Shown here: positions 33,719 through 42,965 of the stretch, piece by piece
How positions within the stretch are numbered: position 1 is the stretch's first letter
Layout: each line of letters starts with the position of its first letter
Virus record (IMG/VR): IMGVR_UViG_3300030328_000378
Coordinates: 1 to 44,930 of that record
From: a virus
Length of the DNA stretch: 44,930 nucleotides
Direction: 5' to 3' (one strand)
The notes under the pieces: generated by a model
Told to the model about the DNA's origin: nothing
The model's database searches: none
What the model saw: only the letters and a program-made list of their open reading frames with translations
Made by a program: the position numbers and the translations under genes

Positions 33719-35890
33719 ATGGCGTACGTAGAGAGAGAAGACGAAGTCCCTGAGGACATTGTCGAAAAAACACAATCACTATTTAAATCTTATTCTAATA
33801 AAAGAGAGCTTTGGGCTGAACAGGCTCAAGAAGATGCTGAATTTCGTTTAGGAAGACAGTGGACTCAAGAACAAGAAAAGACTTTACTTGAGAGGGGTCA
33901 AGCACCTCTTGTAGTAAACAGAATCCATCCAGCAGTAGAAGCCGCAAAGGCACTTCTTACTTCAGGAAAACCACAATTCAGAGTATCACCGAGAGAAGAT
34001 TCCGACAATAAAGTAGCACAGGTCTTCAATGGTTTACTAGAATATATGTGGTACATATCAGATGGGACTCAGGCACTCCGCAACTGCATAGACGACTACT
34101 ATACGATGGGTATGGGAGCTATGATGGTTTATATTGACCCCTTAAAAGATTATGGACGTGGTGAAGTTTGCATTCACGATGTTGACCCACTAGACGTATA
34201 TGTAGACCCTAATTCAAGAGATAGGTTAGCAGAGGATGCTGAAAACATTATAGTTAGTCGTATGTTCACTAAAGAACAAGCTCAAGCTATGTACCCACAA
34301 TATGAGGATGCAATTAAAAATGCCCAGTCTGATTTACATACTGATAGACCCACTACAAGAAGAGTTGATGATAAAGGTATTGTGTTTCCAGAAGATACTG
34401 CCACAAAAACTGATATTAATTTTGGTGATAGCTCCGAATATATAAGAGGTTACGAGCGTTACTATAAAGTATGGGTTAAACGATTCCACGTAAAAAACAA
34501 TATAGAAAAGCGTGAAGAAGTTTTTATTGAAGATGAAATGCAAGAATACTTAGCAAGACCTGCTGTAAAGATAAATGGGCAACCTATTACAGACCCTCAA
34601 AAAGCACAAGGTATGATAGCACAAGTTATGCAACAATATGAGCAGGCGGCTCAACAAGCAGAGATGGAAGGTAAAGATGCCCCACCAATGCCAAATATTG
34701 AGGAGATAACGCACGCAGATTTAATTAACGAAGGTTTAATTGAGACCGTGTCGGTTCCAGTTCAAAGGGTAAAACAGTGCGTCATAATGGGAGACCAATA
34801 TCTCTACTCCCGTATATTACCTATGGAACACTATCCGATTGTTTTGTTTATGAACATTCACACAAGAACACCCTACCCGGTTTCTGATGTTCGGATGGTT
34901 AAAGATATGCAAGAGTATATTAATAAGACACGGTCTCTTATAATTGCACACGCTACTACTAGTACAAATACAAAGATTTTAATACCAAGTGGTTCTGTAG
35001 ATATGCAGGACTTTGAACAAAGATGGGCTCAACCGGGAGTTGCAATAGAAGTCGATATGGATTCTGGAGCACCTCAACCAGTTCAGCCTACACCATTACC
35101 TAATACATTATATCAGAATGAGCAAGTTGCTAAACAAGATATTGACCACGCATTAGGTTTATATGAATTAATGCAGGGTAATGCACAAGCGGCACCTCAT
35201 ACATATAAAGCTACTGTTAGTTTAGATGAATTTGGTCAAAGAAAGATTAAATCTAAGTTGCAAGATATAGAAACTGGATTAGTAAGAATGGCAAAAGTTG
35301 CTATTCCATTAATGCAACAACTATATCAAGCAGAAAAAGTAATTAGAATAGTACAACCTAATAATAGTTTAAGTGAAATAGCTATTAATAAGAAGTTATA
35401 TGATGACAAAACTGGCGAAGTGAGTGTAATGAATGATATATCCAGAGGAGCTTTTGACGTTGTTGTTGTTACAGGTTCTACATTACCAACTAATCGTTAT
35501 GCACAGCTTGAAATGTATATGGATGCTTATGAAAAAGGTATTATTGACAAGAGGGAAGTTCTAAAGAAAACAGAAGTGTTTGATATGGAGGGAATCTTGG
35601 AGAGAACAGATTTAGTTGGACAATTACAGAGCCAAGTTAAGCAACAGCAAGATGAAATTAAGAAATTAAAAGGCGATATGCAGACACGTGAAAGAGAAGT
35701 ATACCACGCTAAGCAAAGAGCTGAATTAGAAAAATTTAAGTCGGACCTTGATAAAACCTCAACCCAGTCGAAATCGGCAGGCAGGTTATTCGAGAAACGC
35801 CTTGATGACGCCCTTGGACAGGTAAAGAGCGAAGTACGGTCCGCCGTAGCTCAAAGTAAAAAAGAAAGTAGCACCTCTAAGTCCAAATAG
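33719..35890 (+). CDS. portal protein
   Basis: A 723-residue protein directly after the large terminase and before scaffold and capsid. Its middle has the strand/helix pattern of P22-type portals (RTPYPVSDVRMVKDMQEYINK, then LIIAHATTSTNTKILIPSGS) and a long C-terminal coiled coil (QSQVKQQQDEIKKLKGDMQ) ending in a polar, Ser-rich tail. Length fits P22-like portals (about 725). Twelve copies form the ring at one capsid vertex through which DNA passes and to which the tail adaptors bind. Confidence 0.85.
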   Translation: MAYVEREDEVPEDIVEKTQSLFKSYSNKRELWAEQAQEDAEFRLGRQWTQEQEKTLLERGQAPLVVNRIHPAVEAAKALLTSGKPQFRVSPREDSDNKVAQVFNGLLEYMWYISDGTQALRNCIDDYYTMGMGAMMVYIDPLKDYGRGEVCIHDVDPLDVYVDPNSRDRLAEDAENIIVSRMFTKEQAQAMYPQYEDAIKNAQSDLHTDRPTTRRVDDKGIVFPEDTATKTDINFGDSSEYIRGYERYYKVWVKRFHVKNNIEKREEVFIEDEMQEYLARPAVKINGQPITDPQKAQGMIAQVMQQYEQAAQQAEMEGKDAPPMPNIEEITHADLINEGLIETVSVPVQRVKQCVIMGDQYLYSRILPMEHYPIVLFMNIHTRTPYPVSDVRMVKDMQEYINKTRSLIIAHATTSTNTKILIPSGSVDMQDFEQRWAQPGVAIEVDMDSGAPQPVQPTPLPNTLYQNEQVAKQDIDHALGLYELMQGNAQAAPHTYKATVSLDEFGQRKIKSKLQDIETGLVRMAKVAIPLMQQLYQAEKVIRIVQPNNSLSEIAINKKLYDDKTGEVSVMNDISRGAFDVVVVTGSTLPTNRYAQLEMYMDAYEKGIIDKREVLKKTEVFDMEGILERTDLVGQLQSQVKQQQDEIKKLKGDMQTREREVYHAKQRAELEKFKSDLDKTSTQSKSAGRLFEKRLDDALGQVKSEVRSAVAQSKKESSTSKSK

Positions 35891-35917
35891 AGCCTACAAA
35901 GTGAAAAGGAGATAACT

Positions 35918-36856
35918 ATGGAAGAAGCTTTCGCTCCGGCAACGGACACCGAACAAGCAACCCCACCGGTTACTCAAGATGAGGGAATGACTCCTGAAAG
36001 TGCATTTGATGCAACTCAGGATAAATCGAATCTAGTAGAAGAATTTTTCCGTGCAAATAAGGTTGAAGAACCTGAAGCCCAACCTGAGCCTTCCCCAGTG
36101 GAAGTAACCCCAGAAGCGGCAACGGCAGAACCTACTGATGTTGATAACGATGTCAAGCGTTACCAATACTGGCAAAGTGAGGCTGATAAAGCTCGTAACG
36201 AAAAAGAAGCATTGGAGTCTCGACTTCAAGCTTTGGAACAGCAACAAGCACAACCTCAGCCAGAAAACGTAGAACCAGAAGCAGAACAGTTCCCTGACCC
36301 ACCACCTAAGCCAGCAAAGCCGGCTGGGTATAGTAGGCAGGATGCTATGGATGACCCTAGCTCTACATCAGCTCAGTATCTTGACGCAGTGGACCACTGG
36401 CGTGATAATATGGATGAGTATAATCGTTTACACACCCAATACACACAGGCAGTAGTTCAAGAAGAGAGAGAAAAGATTGTAAAAGAGAGAGATGATATTC
36501 TAAGGCAACAAGCTGAACAACAGCAAATACAACAGAATATGCAACAAATGGGTGAACACCTTACTAAGACATATGGAGCCAATCAACAAGAGATTGACCA
36601 ATTTGTTAAGGTAATGGACGACCCCAAGAATATAACTGTTGATAATTTGTTTCAGCTTTTTAGAATGCAGAATGGCACAGGACAAGCTCCTGTTACCCAA
36701 ACTGCTCCAAACGAAAGTTTTGAACAGAGGAAAAGAGCTCAAAGTGTACCAAGCCCTATGGGTGTAGTACCTTCTCAAAATTCTCAACAAAACGGTACTG
36801 ATTCAGTAATGGACTCTATGATTAATGATTACAAAACAAAGAATCCTTTCGGTTAA
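35918..36856 (+). CDS. scaffolding protein
   Basis: A 312-residue, Glu/Gln/Pro-rich protein with a central coiled coil (ARNEKEALESRLQALEQQQ) and long low-complexity stretches. Low-complexity acidic helical proteins between portal and major capsid protein are typical scaffolds, which guide prohead assembly and then leave. AAGGAGATAACT precedes the ATG. Its stop codon lies within a stem-loop (36841-36862). Confidence 0.8.
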   Translation: MEEAFAPATDTEQATPPVTQDEGMTPESAFDATQDKSNLVEEFFRANKVEEPEAQPEPSPVEVTPEAATAEPTDVDNDVKRYQYWQSEADKARNEKEALESRLQALEQQQAQPQPENVEPEAEQFPDPPPKPAKPAGYSRQDAMDDPSSTSAQYLDAVDHWRDNMDEYNRLHTQYTQAVVQEEREKIVKERDDILRQQAEQQQIQQNMQQMGEHLTKTYGANQQEIDQFVKVMDDPKNITVDNLFQLFRMQNGTGQAPVTQTAPNESFEQRKRAQSVPSPMGVVPSQNSQQNGTDSVMDSMINDYKTKNPFG

Positions 36857-36862
36857 GGATTC
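36841..36862 (+). promoter_or_regulatory. stem-loop over scaffold stop codon
   Basis: GAATCCTT (36841-36848) pairs with AAGGATTC (36855-36862) around TCGGTT, overlapping the scaffold stop and lying just before the capsid SD. It may be a processing or stability element that separates scaffold from capsid expression. Confidence 0.45.
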
Positions 36863-36883
36863 CATTAATAAGGAGAATACTAA

Positions 36884-38209
36884 ATGGCTAATGCTTTTAG
36901 TAACAGTACTGGTGTAGCACCTCAGGGTGTAAGCATCAACGACTCCCGCCGGATTTATAATTTCGGTGAGAGGGTATCTGAACTTGCTCCACAGCAATCT
37001 CCGTTCTTTGTATATCTAAGTAAAGTTGCGAAGGAGTCTACTGACGACCCCGTTTTCAAATTTCTTGAACAACGTCATCAGTGGCAACGCAGAAACTTTG
37101 TTGTACAAACAGACGGAGCCGCCGTGTCAAAAGGTGCAGATACATCTTATAAGATTACTTGTGATTATGACAAGTATGGTAATAGTGTAGCATCTGCCGC
37201 ACCTCAATTCTTAATTGTTGGACAAGTGCTTAGAATAGCTGGTAAAGCTGTTAAAGTTAAGTCCATCGAGAATATCGGTGATGGTGTAGGAGCCGCATAT
37301 GATGGTGGTAATACTGCCGCTAACAAACTCACAAGGACTGACATTACTGTCACTGCTTTAGAAGCTATCGCTGAAGCCGATATCGAAACTGGAGCAAAAG
37401 GACAAGTAATTGGTAGTGCTTGGGGTGAGGGAACAAACGACCCTGATGGCTGGAAAGACGAGCTATACTCTAGGGAAGGTTATTGTCAGATTTTTAAAAC
37501 TGGCATTCAGCTTTTCTCTGGTACAGCTTTGGCTACTCGCTACAGAGGGCGTCCTGATGAATATCGCAGAGTATGGGCTGATAAGCTAATGGAACACAAA
37601 ATGGACATTGAGCACGCTATGCTCTTTGGAGTTGGTGCTTCTAATGCTGAAGCGGCTGGCGATGCACCTATTAGGTACACTCACGGTTTAGTCCCTTACA
37701 CAGAAGCTAATGGAAAAGTAATGACTATGTCTTACTCTTCATCAACTTATGACACTTTTATCGACCATATGGAGTCTTTTTTCGCTCCTGAGACTGGTAA
37801 CAGTGGAGACAAGTTGGTACTTGCTTCTAGAAAAGTAATGGCTTGGCTACAGAAGTTAAGCGGCGATGGTTTCTTAAAGAACACTGTTGGAACTTCTCAA
37901 TACAACCTAGATGTTCAAAACATCAAAGGTCAGTTTGGGCACGAAGTTACAAAGGTTAATACAATCTTTGGTAACCTCCACTTTGTTGCAGAACCACTTT
38001 TCAGAAACCAAGATGAAAATATTGCTTTGGCAGTAGACTTGGCTAATGTTAAGTATCGCCCATTGGTTGGTAATGGTGTATCAAGAGATACTCACATTAT
38101 GACTAATGTTCAGAATAATAACGTAGATGGAAGGAAAGATATGATTCTAACCGAAGCCGGTTTAGAGATTAGCTTACCTGAAACTCACGGTATTCTGAAG
38201 TGGTCTTAA
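36884..38209 (+). CDS. major capsid protein
   Basis: A 441-residue protein with an SD AAGGAG, directly after scaffold. The N-terminal part (ERVSELAPQQSPFFVYLSKV) and the middle (REGYCQIFKTGIQLFSGTALATRY) look like HK97-fold coat proteins of the P22/N4-like or SU10-like groups, with GLVPYTEAN and the C-terminal ILTEAGLEISLPETHGI segments typical of such coats. Position and length are the main evidence. It will be the most abundant virion protein, and strong hairpins flank its gene. Confidence 0.85.
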   Translation: MANAFSNSTGVAPQGVSINDSRRIYNFGERVSELAPQQSPFFVYLSKVAKESTDDPVFKFLEQRHQWQRRNFVVQTDGAAVSKGADTSYKITCDYDKYGNSVASAAPQFLIVGQVLRIAGKAVKVKSIENIGDGVGAAYDGGNTAANKLTRTDITVTALEAIAEADIETGAKGQVIGSAWGEGTNDPDGWKDELYSREGYCQIFKTGIQLFSGTALATRYRGRPDEYRRVWADKLMEHKMDIEHAMLFGVGASNAEAAGDAPIRYTHGLVPYTEANGKVMTMSYSSSTYDTFIDHMESFFAPETGNSGDKLVLASRKVMAWLQKLSGDGFLKNTVGTSQYNLDVQNIKGQFGHEVTKVNTIFGNLHFVAEPLFRNQDENIALAVDLANVKYRPLVGNGVSRDTHIMTNVQNNNVDGRKDMILTEAGLEISLPETHGILKWS

Positions 38210-38228
38210 TCTGATTGATTAAGTATAT

Positions 38229-38254
38229 TATGGGGGGTCTTCGGACCCCCTATA
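38229..38254 (+). terminator. 11-bp UUCG hairpin after the capsid gene
   Basis: TATGGGGGGTC pairs with GACCCCCTATA around TTCG (one G-U). It is very stable but followed by TATGAGAG rather than a U tract, so it may act as a partial terminator, an RNase III site or a stabiliser of capsid mRNA. TAAGTATATTA (38220-38230) precedes it and ATGAGAGAGATA (38254-38265) follows. Confidence 0.6.
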
Positions 38255-38266
38255 TGAGAGAGATAT

Positions 38267-39346
38267 ATGAGCTTTAGTACTAAAATACAAAACTACACTA
38301 ATAGTGTATCTAACGAGACTGTTGCAGATGCCCTGAAAAAAGGGCTTGATTTTGTAATAGGAACCGTTAACAGCCTAAATCCAGATATGCTTAGGCTGTT
38401 TGCTTATAAGATAGACTTAAACACAAATACTGGTGAAGATATAGATTGGGAGAGATTATTCAATCTATCATACCTTATTGATGTAAAAAGGGCTGGAAAG
38501 TTTTGCAGACCTGTATCAGATAGAATGGCATCTGATTTAGGGGACACTACTAGTATATACTATGCACTAGCTTCTGACCCTGCTTATTTTTTAGACTCAC
38601 AAGGTAGAATTACAATAAAACCAGCTACTAGTACTTCTGCTAAAGGAGAGCTTTATGGAGTCCCTCTTTCTAATGGCAGAACAATAAATGATAGTGCTGA
38701 AACAGTTACAATAACTGGTTGGAATCAAAATGGGATAAGTTATATTGGTGTGGCTAATCAACATTTTCCTTTGGTATTTCAAGAATTAATGATATTACAC
38801 GCATCAGAATGTATACTTATGGAAAGACTTGCAGATTTTAGAGCAAAACTACCAACAGATTTAGATGCAGATACAACACCATTTGATGCAATAGCAGATA
38901 TAGATGCTAGTATTACTTATACTTTTCCATCAAGTGATTTCCAAGATGCAGTAGATAAAGCTAAAAATTTAATAGATGGCACTACAATGGGTGGTGACAC
39001 AGAGAATGAAAGTGCTCAATACTGGTTAGCTGATGAAGATGAAGATATGGTAGCATCTACATTAAGTGTAGCTGGACAAGAACTAGCTAGAGCTAATTCT
39101 TATTTATCAGAGTTTAATGCTGAAATAAATGCTAAAGTAACTGATAAGGGTCAAGAATTAAAAGAATTTCAAGCCAACCTACAAAAGAAAATGTCGTTAT
39201 TTGATAAGCTTATTTCAAAGATTACTGTTGATTATCAATGGGCACAAGGTCAATTACAACTGATTGGTCAGAAAAAACAAGAATTTATTCAGACTAATAT
39301 ATCTATAGGTCCTACAGGAGACCCAGAGAAGGAGTCAAAGATTTGA
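38267..39346 (+). CDS. structural protein with coiled-coil C-terminus
   Basis: A 359-residue protein whose ATG follows GAGAGAGATAT. The N-terminal 240 residues are a mixed fold with several Tyr/Phe strands. Residues about 270-340 are a long coiled coil (ELARANSYLSEFNAEINAK, then ELKEFQANLQKKMSLFDKL), ending in a polar tail. Proteins with an EFQAN-type coiled coil are common beside capsid genes of marine phages. Likely a head-tail joining or neck protein. Its end overlaps the next gene (ATTTGA). Confidence 0.7.
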   Translation: MSFSTKIQNYTNSVSNETVADALKKGLDFVIGTVNSLNPDMLRLFAYKIDLNTNTGEDIDWERLFNLSYLIDVKRAGKFCRPVSDRMASDLGDTTSIYYALASDPAYFLDSQGRITIKPATSTSAKGELYGVPLSNGRTINDSAETVTITGWNQNGISYIGVANQHFPLVFQELMILHASECILMERLADFRAKLPTDLDADTTPFDAIADIDASITYTFPSSDFQDAVDKAKNLIDGTTMGGDTENESAQYWLADEDEDMVASTLSVAGQELARANSYLSEFNAEINAKVTDKGQELKEFQANLQKKMSLFDKLISKITVDYQWAQGQLQLIGQKKQEFIQTNISIGPTGDPEKESKI

Positions 39347-39636
39347 AGCTAAAAGAAATGATTGATAGAGTAAAACAACATCATCCTGATATGGGTGAAG
39401 TAGAAATAATAAGGAGTTTAAACGATGCCTTAAATGATTTTGGTTCAAGAACAGAAATGATAGAATCTGTTGACCAGTTTAATATTCAAGCAGATGATGG
39501 AACTGGTACAAGTTTTAAAGCTGGACGTAGAGTTTATCTATTAAAAAAGCATATTATTAAAGTAAAATCCGTAGATTACGATGGTAAAGCAATCAAGAAA
39601 TTATTGAATAGACCAATAGAGAGAGACTTGATATAA
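39343..39636 (+). CDS. head-tail adaptor-like protein, N-terminal half
   Basis: TTG start overlapping the previous stop. The 97-residue product starts with a helical hairpin (MIDRVKQHHPDMGEVEIIRSLNDALNDFGS, positions 6-35 by eye) and a strand-rich end (GRRVYLLKKHIIKVKSV). This is the N-terminal half of the usual phage adaptor fold, which bridges portal and tail. The next gene looks like the other half. TAATG couples the two. Confidence 0.65.
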   Translation: MKLKEMIDRVKQHHPDMGEVEIIRSLNDALNDFGSRTEMIESVDQFNIQADDGTGTSFKAGRRVYLLKKHIIKVKSVDYDGKAIKKLLNRPIERDLI

Positions 39637-40103
39637 TGGAAAGAGCAAATATAAGTCTAAGCCAAACAGTATGGTGGATAGAGAGAGATAGTGTTTGTAT
39701 AGTATATTACGATGCAGGTTCTGGTAAGTTTATTAACCACACCGATACAAATAAGGTAGTTTCCTTATTATATATACAACGTCCCGATAAGTTTCTCATA
39801 CCGGGTGAATCACCTGAAAGAGATGGTTTTTCAGCAGATGATACTTATTTAGGCACAGTATTAGGTGCTGATGCAAAAGTAACAGAAGCTACTTATTTAA
39901 CCCAAGAATGTGAGATACCAGAGCAATTTCACGAAACTTTAATTAACCGAGTAATAGCTAATGGCTATGAAAGAAAAGTTGAAACTATACCACTAGCTAA
40001 TCATTTTCATCAAAAATATGAAGCTGGAGTAAAGAAAGGAAGAGGATATTCTTTCAGAGGAAGAGATGGTTCAACTATAACTAGGGTGCAGATAGATTAT
40101 TAA
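39636..40103 (+). CDS. head-tail adaptor-like protein, C-terminal half
   Basis: ATG overlaps the previous stop (TAATG). The 155-residue product has an N-terminal beta-rich region, then CEIPEQFHETLINRVIANGY and LANHFHQKYEAGVKKGRG, the C-terminal helices typical of adaptors. Together with the previous gene it may be a split adaptor. Its stop overlaps the next start. Confidence 0.65.
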   Translation: MERANISLSQTVWWIERDSVCIVYYDAGSGKFINHTDTNKVVSLLYIQRPDKFLIPGESPERDGFSADDTYLGTVLGADAKVTEATYLTQECEIPEQFHETLINRVIANGYERKVETIPLANHFHQKYEAGVKKGRGYSFRGRDGSTITRVQIDY

Positions 40104-40318
40104 TGTCAATAACATTTAATGCAATAAATAAAACTTTTAATGAACTAAATTATTCTTTTACTAATATAGTACTAGGTGCAGTCTTATTTGGTACAAAGTC
40201 TGTAAGAGTTAAAAAATTAAGTGCACCAGTGTTAACAAGGGTTAAACAACCTGTTGCACCGGTATTAACAAGAGTCGTTCAACCAGCGGCTCCAACATAC
40301 ACAAGAGTGGGAAGATAA
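40103..40318 (+). CDS. 71-aa protein with tandem APVLTRV repeats
   Basis: ATG in a TAATG overlap. The N-terminal 35 residues are a mixed helix with apolar face. The C-terminal 33 are three tandem repeats of a roughly 11-residue unit: APVLTRVKQPV, APVLTRVVQPA, APTYTRVGR. Proline-threonine-arginine repeats suggest an extended, flexible linker or tail part. Coupled to the next gene by TAATG. Confidence 0.65.
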   Translation: MSITFNAINKTFNELNYSFTNIVLGAVLFGTKSVRVKKLSAPVLTRVKQPVAPVLTRVVQPAAPTYTRVGR

Positions 40319-40659
40319 TGGCGGGAAGTTTATCAAGTCCTAATTTAGTTAAGGACGTATATACAAAATTAGTATGGTATAATACATCAGATGGAAAATT
40401 CTATAGAGATGATGGCTCTAATGATGTAGAAGTACTACCTGACTTAGTTCAGGGAAATATTTTGAAACACCAAACTGGCAGTACAGTTAGTTCTGGAAAT
40501 CTGTTTCAAATACTTAATAATAGCACAGAAGTGTTCTCTGTAGATTTTGAGGGAGCAGTGCATTTGAAACCAAGAACATCGGCACCAACAGACAATGCAG
40601 AGGGTACTATATATTATAATAGTTCTGAAGAATCGTTGATGGTGTCCGTAGAAGAATAG
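40318..40659 (+). CDS. small fibre-associated or trimer-head protein
   Basis: A 113-residue beta-rich protein (TKLVWYNTSDGKFYRDDG, ILNNSTEVFSVDFEGAVHL, EGTIYYNSSEESLMVSV). Repeated Y-x-N-x-S strands with charged turns look like tail-fibre or fibre-cap material. It ends 11 bases before the large fibre gene, whose RBS is AGGAGAGAGATA. Confidence 0.6.
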   Translation: MAGSLSSPNLVKDVYTKLVWYNTSDGKFYRDDGSNDVEVLPDLVQGNILKHQTGSTVSSGNLFQILNNSTEVFSVDFEGAVHLKPRTSAPTDNAEGTIYYNSSEESLMVSVEE

Positions 40660-40669
40660 GAGAGAGATA

Positions 40670-42172
40670 ATGGCAAAAGTCTGGAAAAAGCTCCAACGTG
40701 CGGACGGCGACTTTACAGGTACTATTGATGGGACCTCGGCAGGTGACGTTAAGACGGGAGCTGCCGCTGGAACATCAGCAAAAACAATAACCGATGCGGC
40801 GTTTGATAGTAGTGTAAAACTAAAAACAGCAAATGCCCAAGACGGGATGATTAACTCTAATACAACAGCAGGTGATGTTGGATTAGGTAACGTAACAAAC
40901 GAATCTAAGGCAGATATGTTTGCATCACCAACATTCACAGGAACAGTTGTAGGTGTAGATAAGGATGCAGTAGGTTTAGGTAACCTAGTAAACTCAAGGC
41001 AAACTCAAACTTTTAGACAAGATGGAATACCTACAGCCGCCGCAGTGGGCGATATGTGGATTGACACCAACGATGATAATAAGCAATACAGAGCCGCCGC
41101 AGTAGGTTCAAATGAAATAAAGTCAGGCGAATGGGAAGCTATTACTCCTGCTAAAGGAGCTGTTGGTCTATCAAATGTTGCAAACGAAAGTCCAACTACA
41201 TTAAAAACTACAATGTCACTTAATAATGTAGACAATAATTCTACAGCAACTATATTAGGTGGAACATTAACTGGTGCAGTTTCTAACTCAGCTACAGTTG
41301 GTGGTACAGCCGCTTCTACAGTAGCTTCAGGTGCCGCAGACGGTGCAACTGCTAAAGGGATTACTGATGATGCTTTTACAGATGATGGTGGAACTCCAAA
41401 GCTTAATACAGCTAATGCTAACGATGCGTTAAAGAATGACCAAATATCTTTATCAGCTTCTGGTGGTACAGTAACTCTAAATGGAGCATCATCTACTAAT
41501 AAAACCTTTACTAAGTCCTCTATAGGTTTATCAAGCGTTGAAGATAAAAGTCAAGCTGATATTCTTGGAGGTGATTTAACAGGTACGGTAAATAGTGTTG
41601 CAGTAGGAACTGTAACTACAGGTGCCGCCGCAGGTACGACTGCAAAGACAGTAACTGACGCCGCTTTCGATAGTAGTAATAAGTTGAATGTTGCTAATGC
41701 TAATGATGGATTGAAAAACTCTGTAATTAGTATATCAGCTAGTGGTGGAACTGTAACAGTAGCTGGAATTGGTGGAGGTAGTAATAATACCTTTGGCAAA
41801 ACAGAAGTTGGATTAGATAAGGTTGTAAACCAAAAAGTAGCAGTAGTAAGTGGTAAGATTCAGTTAGATGATGCTGACCAAACTCTTGATGCTGATACTA
41901 TTGGTGGTGAAACTAAAGCTGATGTTAAATCTGCCGCAGTTACAACAGCTACAAGTAACATTGTAGGTACATCACCGGGTGTGTTAGATACGCTTACTAA
42001 GATATCATCATCACTGGGTAACCAATCTAATGCTTATAATGCACTAACTACAAGTATAGGAACTAAAGCAGTAAAGCCAGTAACTATATCTGACCCAAGT
42101 GCAACACCATCAGATGATGTTGGAGTTCAAGGGATTTATAATGATGAGCTTTATGTAGTACAGGATGTATAA
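40670..42172 (+). CDS. tail fibre protein with VGLGNV repeats
   Basis: A 500-residue fibre. It begins AKVWKKLQRADGDFTGT, which is nearly identical to the start of the fibre at 43133. Several repeats of VGLGNVTNESKAD/FTGTV form the shaft, typical of trimeric beta-fibres. Ala-Gly-Thr-rich spacers (GAAAGTSAKTITDAAFDSS) occur repeatedly, a signature of duplicated segments. The C-terminus (PSATPSDDVGVQGIYNDEL) is short. Ends in a TAATG overlap with the next gene. Receptor-binding role inferred. Confidence 0.8.
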   Translation: MAKVWKKLQRADGDFTGTIDGTSAGDVKTGAAAGTSAKTITDAAFDSSVKLKTANAQDGMINSNTTAGDVGLGNVTNESKADMFASPTFTGTVVGVDKDAVGLGNLVNSRQTQTFRQDGIPTAAAVGDMWIDTNDDNKQYRAAAVGSNEIKSGEWEAITPAKGAVGLSNVANESPTTLKTTMSLNNVDNNSTATILGGTLTGAVSNSATVGGTAASTVASGAADGATAKGITDDAFTDDGGTPKLNTANANDALKNDQISLSASGGTVTLNGASSTNKTFTKSSIGLSSVEDKSQADILGGDLTGTVNSVAVGTVTTGAAAGTTAKTVTDAAFDSSNKLNVANANDGLKNSVISISASGGTVTVAGIGGGSNNTFGKTEVGLDKVVNQKVAVVSGKIQLDDADQTLDADTIGGETKADVKSAAVTTATSNIVGTSPGVLDTLTKISSSLGNQSNAYNALTTSIGTKAVKPVTISDPSATPSDDVGVQGIYNDELYVVQDV

Positions 42173-42711
42173 TGGCTAAGGAAATAAAAAAATACAAGTT
42201 GAAAGACTTGCATACAGGTATTCCAAGCGATGGACATTGGGGTATATCAAAGGAACTTACAGGTAAGGACTATGACTATGCCCCTTTAAAAGACAACTTG
42301 GTTGGCGAAGGCTATAAACCTGAAAAATACGATTACATTTGCGTTGATGATGCTAGTGATGTAGACGGAAAAAAGAATGTTAAGTATGGTGGACGTAGAG
42401 TTTGGTTAATGCAAAATGATATGAGTATGGACCAAGAAACTGAAATTGATTGTGAAGTTATCACAGACGAAGAATGGCAACAACAACAATGTGATAAACT
42501 TGGTGTTCAGGACTTTATGTGTAAATGGGATGAAGAAAAACAAGAAATGATTCCACCAAAGAAAACAGTAAAAACTCATAGTGATATAGATGTAGATGTG
42601 CAACCCCTTATTGATTATCATAAGCAAAATCCAAATATACCGGGCTATGACTATGATTTTGAATTTGAGGAAGGTGGTAAAAAATACAAGATTGATGCAG
42701 GAAAATCATAA
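42172..42711 (+). CDS. 179-aa fibre-region hypothetical protein
   Basis: ATG overlaps the fibre stop. The product is acidic, rich in Asp, Glu, Tyr and Lys, with a compact N-terminal part (WGISKELTGKDYDYAPLKD) and a C-terminal Asp/Glu-rich region. Between two fibre genes, it could be a chaperone or connector for fibre assembly. No family recognised. Confidence 0.65.
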   Translation: MAKEIKKYKLKDLHTGIPSDGHWGISKELTGKDYDYAPLKDNLVGEGYKPEKYDYICVDDASDVDGKKNVKYGGRRVWLMQNDMSMDQETEIDCEVITDEEWQQQQCDKLGVQDFMCKWDEEKQEMIPPKKTVKTHSDIDVDVQPLIDYHKQNPNIPGYDYDFEFEEGGKKYKIDAGKS

Positions 42712-42965
42712 TGTCTTTTTGGAAAGACGCTAGGAAAAAGTTAAAGGAAGATAAACCAAAAGAAGAAGTGGTAGATTTACAAGCTAAACTTTCTAAGTTA
42801 GAGTTAAGTGATATAAATTATATTCATAACTTAATGGTAGAGAGAACCTATAGGGGAAAGGAACTTGAACAAGCTACAACGACTTATTTAAAAATAAAAT
42901 TCATTAAACAAAGCTTAGAATATCAAGGAGAGCAAAATGAGCAAAAAGAAACTGAAAATAGTTAA
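42711..42965 (+). CDS. 84-aa helical hypothetical protein
   Basis: ATG in a TAATG overlap. Highly charged helices (DARKKLKEDKPKEEVVDLQ, then LSKLELSDINYIHNLMVERTY) predicted as a coiled coil. Probably a small assembly factor for the neighbouring fibres. Its end overlaps the next gene by 29 bases. Confidence 0.6.
   Translation: MSFWKDARKKLKEDKPKEEVVDLQAKLSKLELSDINYIHNLMVERTYRGKELEQATTTYLKIKFIKQSLEYQGEQNEQKETENS

Noticed and set aside
39676-39690. GAGAGAGATA as a phage promoter motif
   Set aside because: It also occurs inside coding sequence (I-E-R-D-S codons) and serves as an RBS elsewhere, so it alone is not evidence for a promoter.
41551-41799. Minus-strand frames in the fibre genes (also 40444-40938, 43057-43614)
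   Set aside because: Mirror translations of repetitive Ala/Thr/Gly/Val fibre codons; no ribosome-binding sites.
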